From Sporolactobacillus sp. Y61 (GTDB lineage Bacteria > Bacillota > Bacilli > Bacillales > Sporolactobacillaceae), in the NCBI RefSeq assembly GCF_040529185.1, contig NZ_CP159510.1, positions 806,001 to 870,000 on the forward strand: a stretch of 64,000 nt of DNA, given 5' to 3'. The notes beneath the pieces were generated by a model. That model searched no databases. It had not been told where the DNA came from and saw only the letters and a program-made list of their open reading frames with translations. Each line of letters begins with the position of its first letter. Within the stretch, counting starts at the first letter, position 1. Made by a program: the position numbers and the translations under genes. This document shows positions 29,051-38,017 of the stretch, in pieces.

Positions 29051-30076
29051 ATGGCTTTTAAAATCATTGCGTATGGCGTTGAACCTTACGAAGAACACCT
29101 GTATGGTGAACTGAACAAATATGGTTATGAAGTAAAACTGGTCAATGATCTTCTGACTGCTGATAACGGTGATCTCGCAAAGGGTTTTGACGGAGTGCTG
29201 CTCTTCGTTAACTGCCTGGCTGACCGTGCAAACCTGAAGAAATTCAAAGATTTCGGAATTAAATATGTTTTCACACGTACAGCCGGATTTAACCACATTG
29301 ATCTTCAGGCTGCTGCAGACTTCGGTCAGGTGGTTGCCCGCGTTCCGGCATATTCTCCGAACGCTATTGCTGAACTGGCTGTATCGCTCGGGACATCCCT
29401 GAGCCGCAGCACGGTTTATACAACCGGCAGAACAGCAAAGCTGAATTTTGAAGTAACGGAAACGATGTTCAGCCACGAAATCCGTAAAAGCACGGTCGGC
29501 ATTGTCGGCACAGGCCACATCGGTTGCGTAGAGGCTGAATTGTACAAGGGTCTCGGTGCAAAATTGCTGGGCTATGATATTTTCCAGAGTGATTTTGCCA
29601 AGAAACTGGTTGAATTCAAGGAACTGGATGACCTGCTTGCTGAATCGGATATTGTCAGCCTGCACCTCCCTTACTTCCCTGGAAAGAACGAGAACTTTGT
29701 TAACGATGACTTCATCAACAAAATGAAAGACGGCGCTATTCTGGTTAATACGGCCCGTGGTGAACTGGTTGATGAAGCGGCTGTTGTCAGGGCGATCAAG
29801 AGCGGCAAACTGAAAGGATTCGGTGCAGACGTTCTGACCGACGAAGCCCGTTTCTTCGGTAAGGACTTCTCCAAGGGTGAAACATTCCCCGACGCAACGA
29901 TCAAAGAACTTGTCGAACTGTATCCGAAAGTCCTGATTACGCCGCATGTTGCCGCTATGACTGACGAAGCAGTTTCCAACATGATCTCCACCAGCTACGA
30001 TAACTTTAACAAGGCACTCAACGGCGGGGACCTTGGCAGAGCAGAAGTCAAGCTTCCTGAACCTGCGAAAAAATAA
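29051..30076 (+). CDS. D-2-hydroxyacid dehydrogenase, probably D-lactate dehydrogenase
   Basis: 341 residues of the NAD-dependent D-2-hydroxyacid dehydrogenase family. The NAD motif is GTGHIG (residues ~156-161) followed by the Asp of LLGYD, which selects NAD. The catalytic Arg is in NTARGELVD, then a Glu and the catalytic His in TPHVAAMTDE. It would reduce pyruvate to D-lactate and regenerate NAD+. Codons are strongly biased (GAA, CTG, GTT, AAC), suggesting high expression, in keeping with a D-lactate fermenter. GGGAGGATG ribosome site, own promoter and strong terminator. Confidence 0.88.
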   Translation: MAFKIIAYGVEPYEEHLYGELNKYGYEVKLVNDLLTADNGDLAKGFDGVLLFVNCLADRANLKKFKDFGIKYVFTRTAGFNHIDLQAAADFGQVVARVPAYSPNAIAELAVSLGTSLSRSTVYTTGRTAKLNFEVTETMFSHEIRKSTVGIVGTGHIGCVEAELYKGLGAKLLGYDIFQSDFAKKLVEFKELDDLLAESDIVSLHLPYFPGKNENFVNDDFINKMKDGAILVNTARGELVDEAAVVRAIKSGKLKGFGADVLTDEARFFGKDFSKGETFPDATIKELVELYPKVLITPHVAAMTDEAVSNMISTSYDNFNKALNGGDLGRAEVKLPEPAKK

Positions 30077-30095
30077 AAATTATCCGGAAAATCCT

Positions 30096-30128
30096 GGCTG
30101 GGCCTGAATACAGGTCCAGCCGTTTTTT
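30096..30128 (+). terminator. Intrinsic terminator after the D-hydroxyacid dehydrogenase
   Basis: GGCTGGGCCTG-AATA-CAGGTCCAGCC hairpin (30096-30121) followed by GTTTTTTT. Confidence 0.88.
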
Positions 30129-30158
30129 TGCTCATGCAAATATTCTTAATCTTTTTTA

Positions 30159-30187
30159 TTGACAAACCATTACTTTCTGGTTAAAAT
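30159..30187 (+). promoter_or_regulatory. Strong sigma-A promoter upstream of the PanE-like gene
   Basis: TTGACA (30159-30164), exact 17-nt spacer, TAAAAT (30182-30187). Transcription from here gives a leader of ~220 nt before the coding start at 30417. Confidence 0.8.
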
Positions 30188-30228
30188 AACAACACTCACT
30201 AAAAATTGTTTCACAAGGGATGTTTGTT

Positions 30229-30297
30229 ATGTTCCGTACAGAAAAAAGCGAAAATCGAGTCTTGTTGATTAGTCAGGACCTGACAAAGATCATCTGA
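30229..30297 (+). CDS. Putative 22-residue leader peptide
   Basis: A short ORF with AAGGGATG (30215-30222) 6-7 bases before its ATG. The C-terminal half reads VLLISQDLTKII, so 7 of the last 12 residues are Val/Leu/Ile. The stop lies inside a leader hairpin whose outer arms are CAGGACC (30274-30280) and GGTCCTG (30317-30323). A leader peptide for ribosome-mediated attenuation is inferred; it could be chance. Confidence 0.4.
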   Translation: MFRTEKSENRVLLISQDLTKII

Positions 30298-30346
30298 AAT
30301 CGATGATACTCTGCCGGGTCCTGTTCGCATCTGTACGGGGTCCGAA

Positions 30347-30385
30347 AAGCCCCATCCAAAGTTACGGGATGGGGCTTTATTTTTC
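30347..30385 (+). terminator. Intrinsic terminator inside the PanE-like gene leader
   Basis: AAGCCCCATCC (30347-30357) pairs with GGATGGGGCTT (30367-30377), an 11-bp perfect stem, then TATTTTTC. It ends 31 nt before the coding start and after the promoter at 30159, so it must be read through or prevented from forming for expression, which is the arrangement of an attenuator. Confidence 0.8.
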
Positions 30386-30416
30386 AAAAAATATAAGAAA
30401 AAGGAGACGAAACAGA

Positions 30417-31388
30417 ATGAAGATTGTCGTCATTGGAGCGGGTGCCATGGGCCTGAGATATGGTGTCCTGCTGCAGGAAGCAGGGAATGAAGTCCAGTTT
30501 GTTGATACATGGGAACAAAATGTCGAAGCCATTAAGAAAAATGGGGGTGTGGTGGTTACCCGAGACGGAGAAAACCCCCATCTGGTTCCGGTCAGGGTCT
30601 CTTATCCTGAGGAATACCACGAAACGCCGGAACTCGCCATTGTCTTTATTAAAGACATGCATACGGTCGAAATGATGGAACGCTGCCGCCACTTTATCGG
30701 GAAAAACACCTATGTTCTGACCAATCAGAACGGCTTTGGCGGCGCTGAATATATTGCTCAGTTTGTGGACAAGGAAAAGATCATTGCCGGAACAGCCATG
30801 ATCGCAACGGTCATGAAGGGACCGGGAAAAGTGGACTTTGTCGGCAAGCGTGGGACGGGTCATGTCCACATTGTCAGAAGAGAAGGTAAACCGGATGCCT
30901 TTATTTATAAAGTGGCCGATGAAATGGAGAAAGCGCTGATGCATCCGACTGTAAAGACAGATTATCTGGGGACCGTCTGGACCAAACTGGTTTTCAATTC
31001 TGTGGTGAACACGCTGTGTACGTTAATGAATATTAAGATGGGACAGTTTGCGGCCTATAAGAATGCGGAGGAAATGTCCCGAAGGCTGATTTATGAAGCG
31101 TATGAAGCAACGGATGCTGAAGGTATCAAACTGGAAGTGACGCGGGATGAACTGGTGGAACAGGTCATGTATGTTTCAAGAGTTTCCAACCCGCTGCATT
31201 ATCCGTCAATGCATCAGGATATGTCAACCAACAGGCCGACCGAGGTGGATTACATCAATGGAGCCATTGTCCGGCTGGCTGAAAAGCATGGACTGAAAGC
31301 GCCTTATCACTCGATGCTGGTTGATCTTGTTCATCTCAAGGAAGTTTCGCGAAAATATAGTGATCCTGTCAAAGCCAGTGCCAGTTAA
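30417..31388 (+). CDS. PanE/ApbA-family 2-keto acid reductase
   Basis: 323 residues from the ATG at 30417 (AAGGAGAC 8 bases before); the frame upstream covers the leader terminator and is not coding. The N-terminal NADP motif is GAGAMG, KDMHT and TNQNGFGG fit the ketopantoate reductase family, and the catalytic Lys is in TVWTKLVFNSVVNT with a late Ser/Glu region. Either ketopantoate reductase for pantothenate, or, as in Lactococcus PanE, a D-2-hydroxyacid dehydrogenase reducing branched-chain 2-keto acids. The second fits the leader peptide better. Confidence 0.85.
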   Translation: MKIVVIGAGAMGLRYGVLLQEAGNEVQFVDTWEQNVEAIKKNGGVVVTRDGENPHLVPVRVSYPEEYHETPELAIVFIKDMHTVEMMERCRHFIGKNTYVLTNQNGFGGAEYIAQFVDKEKIIAGTAMIATVMKGPGKVDFVGKRGTGHVHIVRREGKPDAFIYKVADEMEKALMHPTVKTDYLGTVWTKLVFNSVVNTLCTLMNIKMGQFAAYKNAEEMSRRLIYEAYEATDAEGIKLEVTRDELVEQVMYVSRVSNPLHYPSMHQDMSTNRPTEVDYINGAIVRLAEKHGLKAPYHSMLVDLVHLKEVSRKYSDPVKASAS

Positions 31389-31396
31389 ACCATGAA

Positions 31397-31428
31397 GGCT
31401 CCGGGCCTGCCAGCTCCGGAGCCTTTTT
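31397..31428 (+). terminator. Terminator after the PanE-like gene
   Basis: GGCTCCGG (31397-31404) with CCGGAGCC (31416-31423), then TTTTT. Confidence 0.85.
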
Positions 31429-31455
31429 GCGGCTTTTTTCCGGTTAGAGTAAAAT
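31427..31455 (+). promoter_or_regulatory. Candidate promoter for the deo operon
   Basis: TTGCGG (31427-31432), 17-nt spacer, TAAAAT (31450-31455). It begins in the T-run of the preceding terminator. No operator could be recognised. Confidence 0.45.
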
Positions 31456-31518
31456 ATGAAGGAGTGAAAAAATAAAATGATCGGGCCATGCTGCCCGATG
31501 CATATACAGGAGGAGCAT

Positions 31519-32712
31519 ATGGCAAATCAATTCAGAAGGATCCATATTATTGTGCTGGATTCGGTGGGTATTGGCGAAGCATCGGACGCGGAAAAGTATC
31601 ACGATAAAGGCTGCGACACACTGGGACATACTGCAGAAGCAATGGGAGGCTTAAACGTCCCTGAGCTGGAGAAGCTGGGACTTTCCAACATTCGTCCGGA
31701 CAGACCGATCAGGGGGGTAACGGTTCAGGAGCATCCCGCCGCCTTTTTTACAAAAATGCATGAAGTTTCCGCAGGGAAAGACAGCATGGATGGCCACTGG
31801 GAAATGATGGGGCTGCCCGTCATGACCCCTCTGCATACTTTTCCTGATGGATTTCCTGATGAATTGATAAAAAAAATCGAGAAGTACAGTGGCAGAAAGG
31901 TGATCTGGAACAAGCCGGCAAGCGGGACGGAAATTATCAAAAAATTTGGCGAGCGTCAGATGAAAACCGGAGAACTGATTGTTTACACCTCAGGAGATTC
32001 CGTGCTGCAGATCGCCGCACATGAAGATATCATCCCGCTTAAGGAACTTTATGATATCTGTGCGTATAGCCGCAAACTGACGATTGATGAACCATACCGT
32101 CTCGGTCGGGTGATCGCAAGGCCGTACATCGGTGATCGGGCAGACCGTTTCGAGCGGACGGCGAACCGGCGCGATCTGACGCTGGAGCCGTCAGGGAAAA
32201 CGGTGCTGGACAGCCTGCTTGAAGCAGGGGTTGATACGCTCGCTATCGGTAAGATTAATGATATTTTCAGCGGGCACGGGATAAAGAAGGGCTGGCACAC
32301 CGTCAGCAATGAAGATGGAATGAATCGTCTGATACGTGTGCTTGAGCAGGATTTTCATGGACTCAGTTTTACCAATCTTGTTGACTTCGATGCCAAATAC
32401 GGACATCGCCGGGAACCTGTTTTATTCGGCAGAGCACTTGAAGCTTTTGATCATCAGCTTCACGATGTGCTGGAAAGACTGCGGCCTGATGATCTGCTGA
32501 TGATCACAGCCGATCATGGAAATGATCCCGGCTTCAGAGGCACGGATCATACACGTGAATACGTCCCGCTTCTTGTGACTTCACCCCGTTTTTCGGAAGG
32601 AGCAGCGCTGCCTGTCCGGGAAACCTTTGCTGATATGGGTGCCACGGTAGCTGAAAATTTTGCTGTGCCGCTTCCGAAAACGGGTCGCAGTTTTCTCGGA
32701 GAACTGAAATGA
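31519..32712 (+). CDS. deoB: Phosphopentomutase
   Basis: 397 residues from the ATG at 31519 with AGGAGGAG immediately upstream. Alkaline phosphatase superfamily: the metal-binding Asp in [11 protein letters not shown], the phospho-acceptor Thr in GCDTLGH, and late metal ligands in [10 protein letters not shown] and [12 protein letters not shown]. It interconverts (deoxy)ribose-1-phosphate and -5-phosphate. First gene of deoB-pdp-deoC, which degrades nucleosides to central metabolites. Confidence 0.96.
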   Translation: MANQFRRIHIIVLDSVGIGEASDAEKYHDKGCDTLGHTAEAMGGLNVPELEKLGLSNIRPDRPIRGVTVQEHPAAFFTKMHEVSAGKDSMDGHWEMMGLPVMTPLHTFPDGFPDELIKKIEKYSGRKVIWNKPASGTEIIKKFGERQMKTGELIVYTSGDSVLQIAAHEDIIPLKELYDICAYSRKLTIDEPYRLGRVIARPYIGDRADRFERTANRRDLTLEPSGKTVLDSLLEAGVDTLAIGKINDIFSGHGIKKGWHTVSNEDGMNRLIRVLEQDFHGLSFTNLVDFDAKYGHRREPVLFGRALEAFDHQLHDVLERLRPDDLLMITADHGNDPGFRGTDHTREYVPLLVTSPRFSEGAALPVRETFADMGATVAENFAVPLPKTGRSFLGELK

Positions 32713-32727
32713 AACGGAGCTGATCAC

Positions 32728-34029
32728 ATGCGTATGGTCGATATCATTACCAGAAAAAGAGACGGATATGAACTGACACCGCAGGAGATTCGTTTTTTCA
32801 TTGATGGTTATGTCAATGGCACAATTCCCGATTATCAGGCGAGCGCCTTTACAATGGCTGTCTATTTCAGAGATATGACAGACAGAGAGATTGCGGCCTT
32901 AACCCTGGCTATGGTTCATTCCGGTGAAACAGTTGATCTCTCCGGTATTCAGGGTATTAAGGTTGATAAGCATTCAACCGGGGGCGTCGGTGATAAGACG
33001 ACGCTCGTTCTGGCTCCTCTGGTTGCGTCAGTCGGGGTGCCGGTGGCTAAAATGACCGGACGCGGTCTTGGTTTTACAGGGGGTACAATAGATAAACTCG
33101 AATCAATACCCGGTTTTCATATTGAACTGACCCCTGAACGCTTCGTCGAACTGGTCAATAACAACCGGATTGCCGTGACGGGTCAGAGCAGTGCCCTTGT
33201 ACCGGCCGATAAAAAATTGTATGCACTCCGTGATGTGACTGGCTCGGTTGAGTCCGTACCGCTGATCGCAAGTTCGATCATGAGTAAGAAAATAGCTGCC
33301 GGGGCCGATGCCATTGTTCTGGAAGTCACAATGGGTAACGGCGCGTTTATGAAAGATGAAAGGGGCGCTGCGCGTCTTGCGGAAACAATGGTTCATATCG
33401 GGCAGCATGTCGGAAAGAAAACGGCGGCAGTGATTACAGACATGTCGCAGCCGCTTGGTTTTGCAGTCGGTAATGCGCTGGAAGTTAAAGAAGCGATTGA
33501 CACACTGAAAGGACGCGGCCCGGAAGATCTGAAAGAGCTGGTTCTGACACTGGGCAGTTTAATGGTCATGCTCGCCGGTGCCGCATCAGATGCAGATGAA
33601 GCGCGCAGGAGACTACGGGCGTCACTGAAGAACGGCCGGGCACTGGAGAAGTTCAGAAGCTTTATCGTCAATCAGGGCGGGGATCCTGATGTGATCGATC
33701 ATCCTGAGCTCTTACCGTCTGCTAAATACCAGATTGACCTTCCGGCACGGTCTTCAGGGCGGATCACAGCGATGCATGCGAAGAGGATCGGTCTGGCCGC
33801 GATGCAGCTGGGCGCAGGAAGAGCGGCAAAGGGGGATGCCATTCATTATGATGCCGGCATCGTACTGCATAAGAAAATAGGTGATCAGGTTCGAAAGGGA
33901 GACGCGCTGCTGACGATTCATACCGACACCGAGACGATCGAAGAGGTGAAAGCCGGACTCTATCAGGCAATTGAGATCGGACCAGAGTCTGCCGAGCCGC
34001 CACTGATTCACCGGATTATTACTGAATAA
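32728..34029 (+). CDS. pdp: Pyrimidine-nucleoside phosphorylase
   Basis: 433 residues. Glycosyltransferase family 3/thymidine phosphorylase fold: signature [13 protein letters not shown] (residues ~80-93) for phosphate, [21 protein letters not shown], and [13 protein letters not shown]. The C-terminal domain contains [10 protein letters not shown]. It cleaves uridine, thymidine and deoxyuridine with phosphate, giving the substrate of DeoB. It lies 15 bp after deoB. The stop codon is also the first codon of a structured repeat copy. Confidence 0.96.
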   Translation: MRMVDIITRKRDGYELTPQEIRFFIDGYVNGTIPDYQASAFTMAVYFRDMTDREIAALTLAMVHSGETVDLSGIQGIKVDKHSTGGVGDKTTLVLAPLVASVGVPVAKMTGRGLGFTGGTIDKLESIPGFHIELTPERFVELVNNNRIAVTGQSSALVPADKKLYALRDVTGSVESVPLIASSIMSKKIAAGADAIVLEVTMGNGAFMKDERGAARLAETMVHIGQHVGKKTAAVITDMSQPLGFAVGNALEVKEAIDTLKGRGPEDLKELVLTLGSLMVMLAGAASDADEARRRLRASLKNGRALEKFRSFIVNQGGDPDVIDHPELLPSAKYQIDLPARSSGRITAMHAKRIGLAAMQLGAGRAAKGDAIHYDAGIVLHKKIGDQVRKGDALLTIHTDTETIEEVKAGLYQAIEIGPESAEPPLIHRIITE

Positions 34030-34227
34030 AGTGAAATTTCAATAAGTAGTGGGCTTTTCGGATGCACAGGACGCCCTCGTTTTTTGCCTGCGCGCATCCG
34101 CCACTGATTGTTCGTTGAACCAACCCATCAGGCTGCTGCGGGCAGTGATCCTCCACCCGGGCATGTTTGTTTACTCCCATGACCCTGAAGTGGACCTGCC
34201 CGTTCATGCGGTTCATGTGGGATAAAG
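34027..34227 (+). repeat. Structured dispersed element at a gene 3' end, copy 2
   Basis: It begins at the pdp stop (TAAAGTGAAATTTCAATAAG), with CACTGATTGTTCGTTGAACC (34101-34120), ATCAGGCTGCTGCGGGCAGT, ATGACCCTGAAG and GCCCGTTCATGCGG, and ends at GTGGGATAAAG. It aligns end to end with the reverse-strand copy at 20,745-20,928. It fills the pdp-deoC gap, so it lies within the operon transcript unless it terminates it. Confidence 0.75.
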
Positions 34228-34249
34228 GCAATTGAAGGAGCGATTTCAG

Positions 34250-34899
34250 ATGGGGAATCTGGCAAAATATATCGATCAAACGGCACTTCAGGCAGATGTC
34301 ACAGAGAAGGATATTGAGAAACTGACCGGGAGGCCAGACGCTTCGGTTTTGCCTCGGTCTGTGTTAATCCTTACTGGGTCAGCCTTGCAGCACAACAGCT
34401 TGCCGGATCAGATGTCCATGTCTGTACGGTCATCGGCTTCCCGCTTGGGGCGGGAACGGCTCAGACGAAAGCGTTTGAGACGACTGATGCCGTGCAGAAT
34501 GGTGCGGACGAAGTTGACATGGTCATCAATATCGGCGCGCTGAAAAGTGGCCGCGAGGACAGGGTCCTTGATGACATTAAAGCCGTTGTCCGGGCAGCGA
34601 AGGGAAAAGTGCTGGTCAAAGTGATTATTGAAGCGTGTCTGCTTACCCGCGAAGAAAAGGAAAAAGCCTGCAGACTGGCAGTTCAGGCCGGTGCGGATTA
34701 TGTAAAGACCTCAACCGGATTTTCAACCGGCGGGGCAACTGTTGAAGATGTGGCGCTGATGCGCAGGACTGTCGGGGCACGCGCGGGTGTTAAAGCAGCC
34801 GGCGGTATCCATACCAGGAAGGAAGCTGAAGCGATGATCGCTGCCGGGGCAACAAGAATTGGTGCAAGCTCAGGCGTTAAAATTGTAATGGGGAAATAA
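34250..34899 (+). CDS. deoC: Deoxyribose-phosphate aldolase, interrupted by a one-base frameshift
   Basis: It cleaves deoxyribose-5-phosphate to glyceraldehyde-3-phosphate and acetaldehyde. The first frame gives [13 protein letters not shown] through IEKLT; from about 34328 the protein continues one frame over ([17 protein letters not shown], then [23 protein letters not shown]). Adding one G to ACCGGGAGG restores ~216 residues with both catalytic Lys: the Schiff-base Lys in [12 protein letters not shown] and the proton-relay Lys in [15 protein letters not shown] precedes the ATG at 34250. All motifs are intact, so a homopolymer sequencing error is likeliest. Confidence 0.9.
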
Positions 34900-34909
34900 A
34901 ATCCGGGAC

Positions 34910-34939
34910 TTGAAAAATGAGGGTCATGTATGCTATAAT
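34910..34939 (+). promoter_or_regulatory. Promoter for tRNA-Glu
   Basis: TTGAAA (34910-34915), 18-nt spacer, perfect TATAAT (34934-34939) with TG-C before it. Confidence 0.7.
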
Positions 34940-34969
34940 CCTTGTCGTGCCCTTAATAGGGTATATGAT

Positions 34970-35041
34970 AGGGCGTTGGGCAAGTGGTTAAGCCAATGGA
35001 TTCTCATTCCATGATCACGGGTTCAATTCCCGTACGCCTTA
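34970..35041 (+). tRNA. tRNA-Glu (CTC)
   Basis: 72-nt cloverleaf: acceptor AGGGCGT with ACGCCTT (one G-T pair), D-arm GGC/GCC, anticodon stem ATGGA/TCCAT with loop TTCTCAT giving CTC at 35003-35005, T-arm ACGGG/CCCGT. No CCA encoded. It stands alone with its own promoter and terminator. CTC is the secondary Glu isoacceptor, often absent from low-GC Firmicutes. Confidence 0.85.
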
Positions 35042-35052
35042 TACTTATGGAT

Positions 35053-35098
35053 AAAAAAAGTCACTCTGCTGACGCTTCGTCGTGCAGAGTGACTTTTT
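35053..35098 (+). terminator. Terminator after tRNA-Glu
   Basis: A-run plus GTCACTCTGC pairing with GCAGAGTGAC and T5. The A-run before and T-run after make it look bidirectional. Confidence 0.88.
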
Positions 35099-35161
35099 GT
35101 GTATTCAAAATCTCTGGAAACGCCGGCAATCTCCCAATCGTCAGGTATTTGATAATAAGAG

Positions 35162-35190
35162 TTGAAAGCGTTTGCAATTCGCGATAAAAT
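35162..35190 (+). promoter_or_regulatory. Promoter of the NADH dehydrogenase gene overlapped by a CcpA cre site
   Basis: TTGAAA (35162-35167), 17-nt spacer, TAAAAT (35185-35190). A full-match cre, TGAAAGCGTTTGCA (35163-35176), covers the -35 and the spacer, the position at which CcpA represses. An AATGTGAA/TTCACATT inverted repeat (35203-35210 and 35231-35238) follows in the 5' leader and may be a redox operator, though the spacing does not match a standard Rex or Fnr site. Confidence 0.75.
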
Positions 35191-35296
35191 AAAGGTGGAT
35201 CAAATGTGAACAATTTGTGACGTGATAAATTTCACATTGCGGTTCTCTGATGAATCAACTATTTATATCAGATTGTACGGAAGGGAACGAACAATA

Positions 35297-36499
35297 ATGA
35301 AGAAAAAAAGAATTGTTATTCTTGGTGCAGGTTATGGTGGGCTTCGGACATTGAAAAAACTGCAGAACATGCATATCAATGCCAGTCTCGTGTTAATTAA
35401 TAAAAATAATTATCATTGTGAAACGACCTCTCTTCATGAAGTGGCTGCGGGTTCCTCGGATGCCCGGGAAATCTGTTATCCGATTGATTATGTCATTGAC
35501 CGGAAGCAGACAGCATTCATTCAGGATACCGTGCTCCGTGTCGACAGAGAGGAAAAGCAGGTCATTCTCAAAGAGCGTCCGCCGGTAAAATATGATTACC
35601 TGCTGATTGCACTCGGATTTGAGTCAGAGACTTTTGGTATTGAAGGGATTCATGAACACGCCCTGGCTATTTCGGATATTCCGTCAGTTGAACGGATTCG
35701 CAAACATATCACAGATCAGTTTGATGCCTGGCAGCAGGATAAGGAGGAGGAACATCTGACCATTGTGGTTGGAGGTGCGGGGTTCACCAGCTTTGAACTT
35801 CTTGGGGAGCTTACAAACCGTTTGCCTGTGCTCGCCCGTCGATTTGGCATCCATCCGAAAAAGGTACGTGTGATCTGTATCGAGCCGAGTCCCCATGTGC
35901 TGCCGATGTTCGATCGTAAGCTGGCTGATTATGGGACACGAAAACTGCTCGCGCGCGGTGTTGAGTTTGTGATTGGACGGGTCAACCGGCTGGTTCCCGG
36001 TCACATTTATTATCGAAATGGCAATGAAATGCATGTCATTCATGCCGGCACATTTATCTGGACAGGAGGGGTTCGCGGGAGCTCAGTCATTGAGGCCTCC
36101 GGATTCAACCAGAAGCGCGGACGTGTCCGGGTTAACGACGATCTGACAGTGCCCGGCTATCCGGATATCATGATTATCGGCGATTGCTCGGCAGTAATCG
36201 ATCCTGAAAGCGGCCATCCCTATCCCACAACAGCCCAGATTGCTCTGCAGCAGGCAGATTGTGCAGCATGTAACCTGCATGCACGTATCGAAAATCGGCC
36301 CGTAAAAGCTTTTGTTTATAAATGCAAGGGAACCGTCTGCTCGCTGGGCAGGAATGATGCAATGGGTGAAGTGATGGGGAAAAATCTCAAAGGCTACCCG
36401 GCTTCATTTATGAAAAAAGTCATTGAAAACCGCTCTCTGGCAAAAGTCGGTGGTGTTGAAACGATGCTGAAAAAAGGCAGATTCAGCTTCAGCAAATAA
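35297..36499 (+). CDS. Type II NADH dehydrogenase (FAD-dependent)
   Basis: 400 residues from the ATG at 35297 (GGAAGGGAAC upstream). FAD motif GAGYGGLRTLKKL near the N-terminus, NAD motif VVGGAGFTSFELLGEL (~residue 160), ATG-like WTGGV, and the second FAD site IMIIGDCSA. The TAQIALQQA segment and amphipathic C-terminus fit single-subunit, non-proton-pumping NDH-2 that oxidises NADH at the membrane. Monocistronic. The upstream cre predicts glucose repression, consistent with fermentation being preferred on sugar. Confidence 0.92.
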   Translation: MKKKRIVILGAGYGGLRTLKKLQNMHINASLVLINKNNYHCETTSLHEVAAGSSDAREICYPIDYVIDRKQTAFIQDTVLRVDREEKQVILKERPPVKYDYLLIALGFESETFGIEGIHEHALAISDIPSVERIRKHITDQFDAWQQDKEEEHLTIVVGGAGFTSFELLGELTNRLPVLARRFGIHPKKVRVICIEPSPHVLPMFDRKLADYGTRKLLARGVEFVIGRVNRLVPGHIYYRNGNEMHVIHAGTFIWTGGVRGSSVIEASGFNQKRGRVRVNDDLTVPGYPDIMIIGDCSAVIDPESGHPYPTTAQIALQQADCAACNLHARIENRPVKAFVYKCKGTVCSLGRNDAMGEVMGKNLKGYPASFMKKVIENRSLAKVGGVETMLKKGRFSFSK

Positions 36500-36515
36500 T
36501 GAGGTGTACAAAAAT

Positions 36516-36554
36516 ACAGCCCGCTCTGTCAAAAAAACAGGGCGGGCTGTTTTA
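36516..36554. terminator. Bidirectional terminator between ndh-type gene and metY
   Basis: ACAGCCCGC (36516-36524) pairs with GCGGGCTGT (36542-36550), with TTTTAT on the plus side and a T-rich tail on the minus strand (TTTTTGTAC). It serves convergent genes. Confidence 0.85.
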
Positions 36555-36579
36555 TATGATGTCCGATTAAATAGCGTAA

Positions 36580-37884
36580 TTACTTGCTGCTGACCGGTTC
36601 AGGGATTTTGGCAAGGGCCTGATCCAGATCCCAGATAATATCATCTACATCTTCAATACCGATCGATACACGGATCAGATCCGGTGTGACGCCTGCAACC
36701 GCCTGCTCTTCAGGTGTCAGTTCGGCATGTGTTGTACTTGCCGGGTGAATGATCAGTGATTTCGCATCGGCAACGTTAGCAAGCAGTGAGAACAGTTTGA
36801 CATTGTTAATTAATGTTTTGCCGGCTTCCAGACCGCCCTTTACGCCGAATGTGAAAATCGAACCGGGACCTTTCGGGAGATATTTTTTAGACAGTTCGCG
36901 GTACGGGTTCCCTTCCAGTTCAGGGTAGTTGACCCAGGTGACCTTCGGGTGATTGTTCAGGAACTGAGCCACTTTGCGTGCGTTCTGAACATGACGTTCA
37001 ACACGGACCGAGAGGGATTCAAGCCCTTGGAGGAAGTAGAAAGCGTTCTGCGGGCTGATGGTTGCGCCGGTATTTCGGAGCAGCTGAACACGGGCCTTCG
37101 CAGCGAATGAAGCCGGAGCGAGATCCGCATAAACAAGACCACCGTAGCTCTTGTCTGGTTCTGTAAAGTCAGGGAATTTGCCACTTGCACGCCAGTCGAA
37201 CTTACCGCCGTCGACAATGACACCGCCGATTGCTGTACCATGGCCACCGATGAACTTTGTCGCTGAATGAACAACGACATCGGCCCCATATTCAATCGGA
37301 CGGATCAGATAAGGCGTCCCGAATGTGTTATCGATAATAAACGGAATCTTATTTTCGTGGGCAATTTTTGCGACTGCTTCGATATCAAGTATATTGATCT
37401 TCGGGTTGCCGATCGTTTCACCGTAAACAGCTTTTGTTCTATCGTCAATCGCTTTTCGGAAGTTTTCCGGATCATCCGGGTCTACAAATTTAACGGTAAT
37501 GCCGAGTTTCTTCAGGGTGACGGAGAAGAGTTCATAAGTACCGCCGTATAGCGTACTTGCGGAAACGATATTGTCGCCGCTGCTTGCAACATTCAGCACC
37601 GAATAGACGATCGCGGCAAGGCCTGAGGCGGTTGCCAGCCCGGCAACGCCGCCTTCCAGGGCGGCGATACGTTTTTCAAATACATCTTCTGTCGGGTTCA
37701 TGATACGGGCATAAACATTGCCCGGCCTTTTCAACTGGAAGAAATCCGCAGCCTCATCCGCATCTTTGAAAACAAATGAACTGGTCTGATAAATCGGAAC
37801 CGCCCGGGCGCCGGTTGCCGGATCCGGTACCTGTCCGGCGTGCACCTGCAATGTTTCAAAACCAAATTTTCTTTCTTCTGCCAT
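36580..37884 (-). CDS. metY: O-acetylhomoserine sulfhydrylase
   Basis: 434 residues, the length of MetY rather than MetB/MetC (~380-400). Cys/Met metabolism PLP family: start [47 protein letters not shown], and the PLP Lys in [13 protein letters not shown]. It makes homocysteine from O-acetylhomoserine and sulfide. The SAM riboswitch on its leader confirms the methionine role. Convergent with the NADH dehydrogenase gene. Confidence 0.94.
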   Translation of the reverse strand: MAEERKFGFETLQVHAGQVPDPATGARAVPIYQTSSFVFKDADEAADFFQLKRPGNVYARIMNPTEDVFEKRIAALEGGVAGLATASGLAAIVYSVLNVASSGDNIVSASTLYGGTYELFSVTLKKLGITVKFVDPDDPENFRKAIDDRTKAVYGETIGNPKINILDIEAVAKIAHENKIPFIIDNTFGTPYLIRPIEYGADVVVHSATKFIGGHGTAIGGVIVDGGKFDWRASGKFPDFTEPDKSYGGLVYADLAPASFAAKARVQLLRNTGATISPQNAFYFLQGLESLSVRVERHVQNARKVAQFLNNHPKVTWVNYPELEGNPYRELSKKYLPKGPGSIFTFGVKGGLEAGKTLINNVKLFSLLANVADAKSLIIHPASTTHAELTPEEQAVAGVTPDLIRVSIGIEDVDDIIWDLDQALAKIPEPVSSK

Positions 37885-37970
37885 CTTAATCTCTCCCTAT
37901 ACCCTTAATTTTTTCATTAAATAAAATCTTAGATCGGAAAGAGTTACAGATTGGAAAGAGCTGCTGTATG

Positions 37971-38007
37971 AAAAAGCTGCTTCCCGCAGAGAGGAAAGCA
38001 GCTTTTT
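37971..38007 (-). terminator. Riboswitch-controlled terminator before metY
   Basis: AAAAAGCTGC and GCAGCTTTTT arms with a further TTTCC/GGGAA section, ending in a T-run in the minus-strand transcript. It lies directly after the SAM aptamer and ~87 nt before the metY start. Confidence 0.88.
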
Positions 38008-38017
38008 CGCCGATTCT

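Noticed and set aside
34492..34543. deoC read as two separate genes
   Set aside because: The two frames are the halves of one aldolase and both catalytic lysines lie in the second; neither half would fold alone.
35203..35238. Rex or Fnr operator before the NADH dehydrogenase
   Set aside because: Half-sites are 20 bases apart (or 11 with the inner TGTGA), while Rex and Fnr sites need 6. Kept only as an unexplained inverted repeat.
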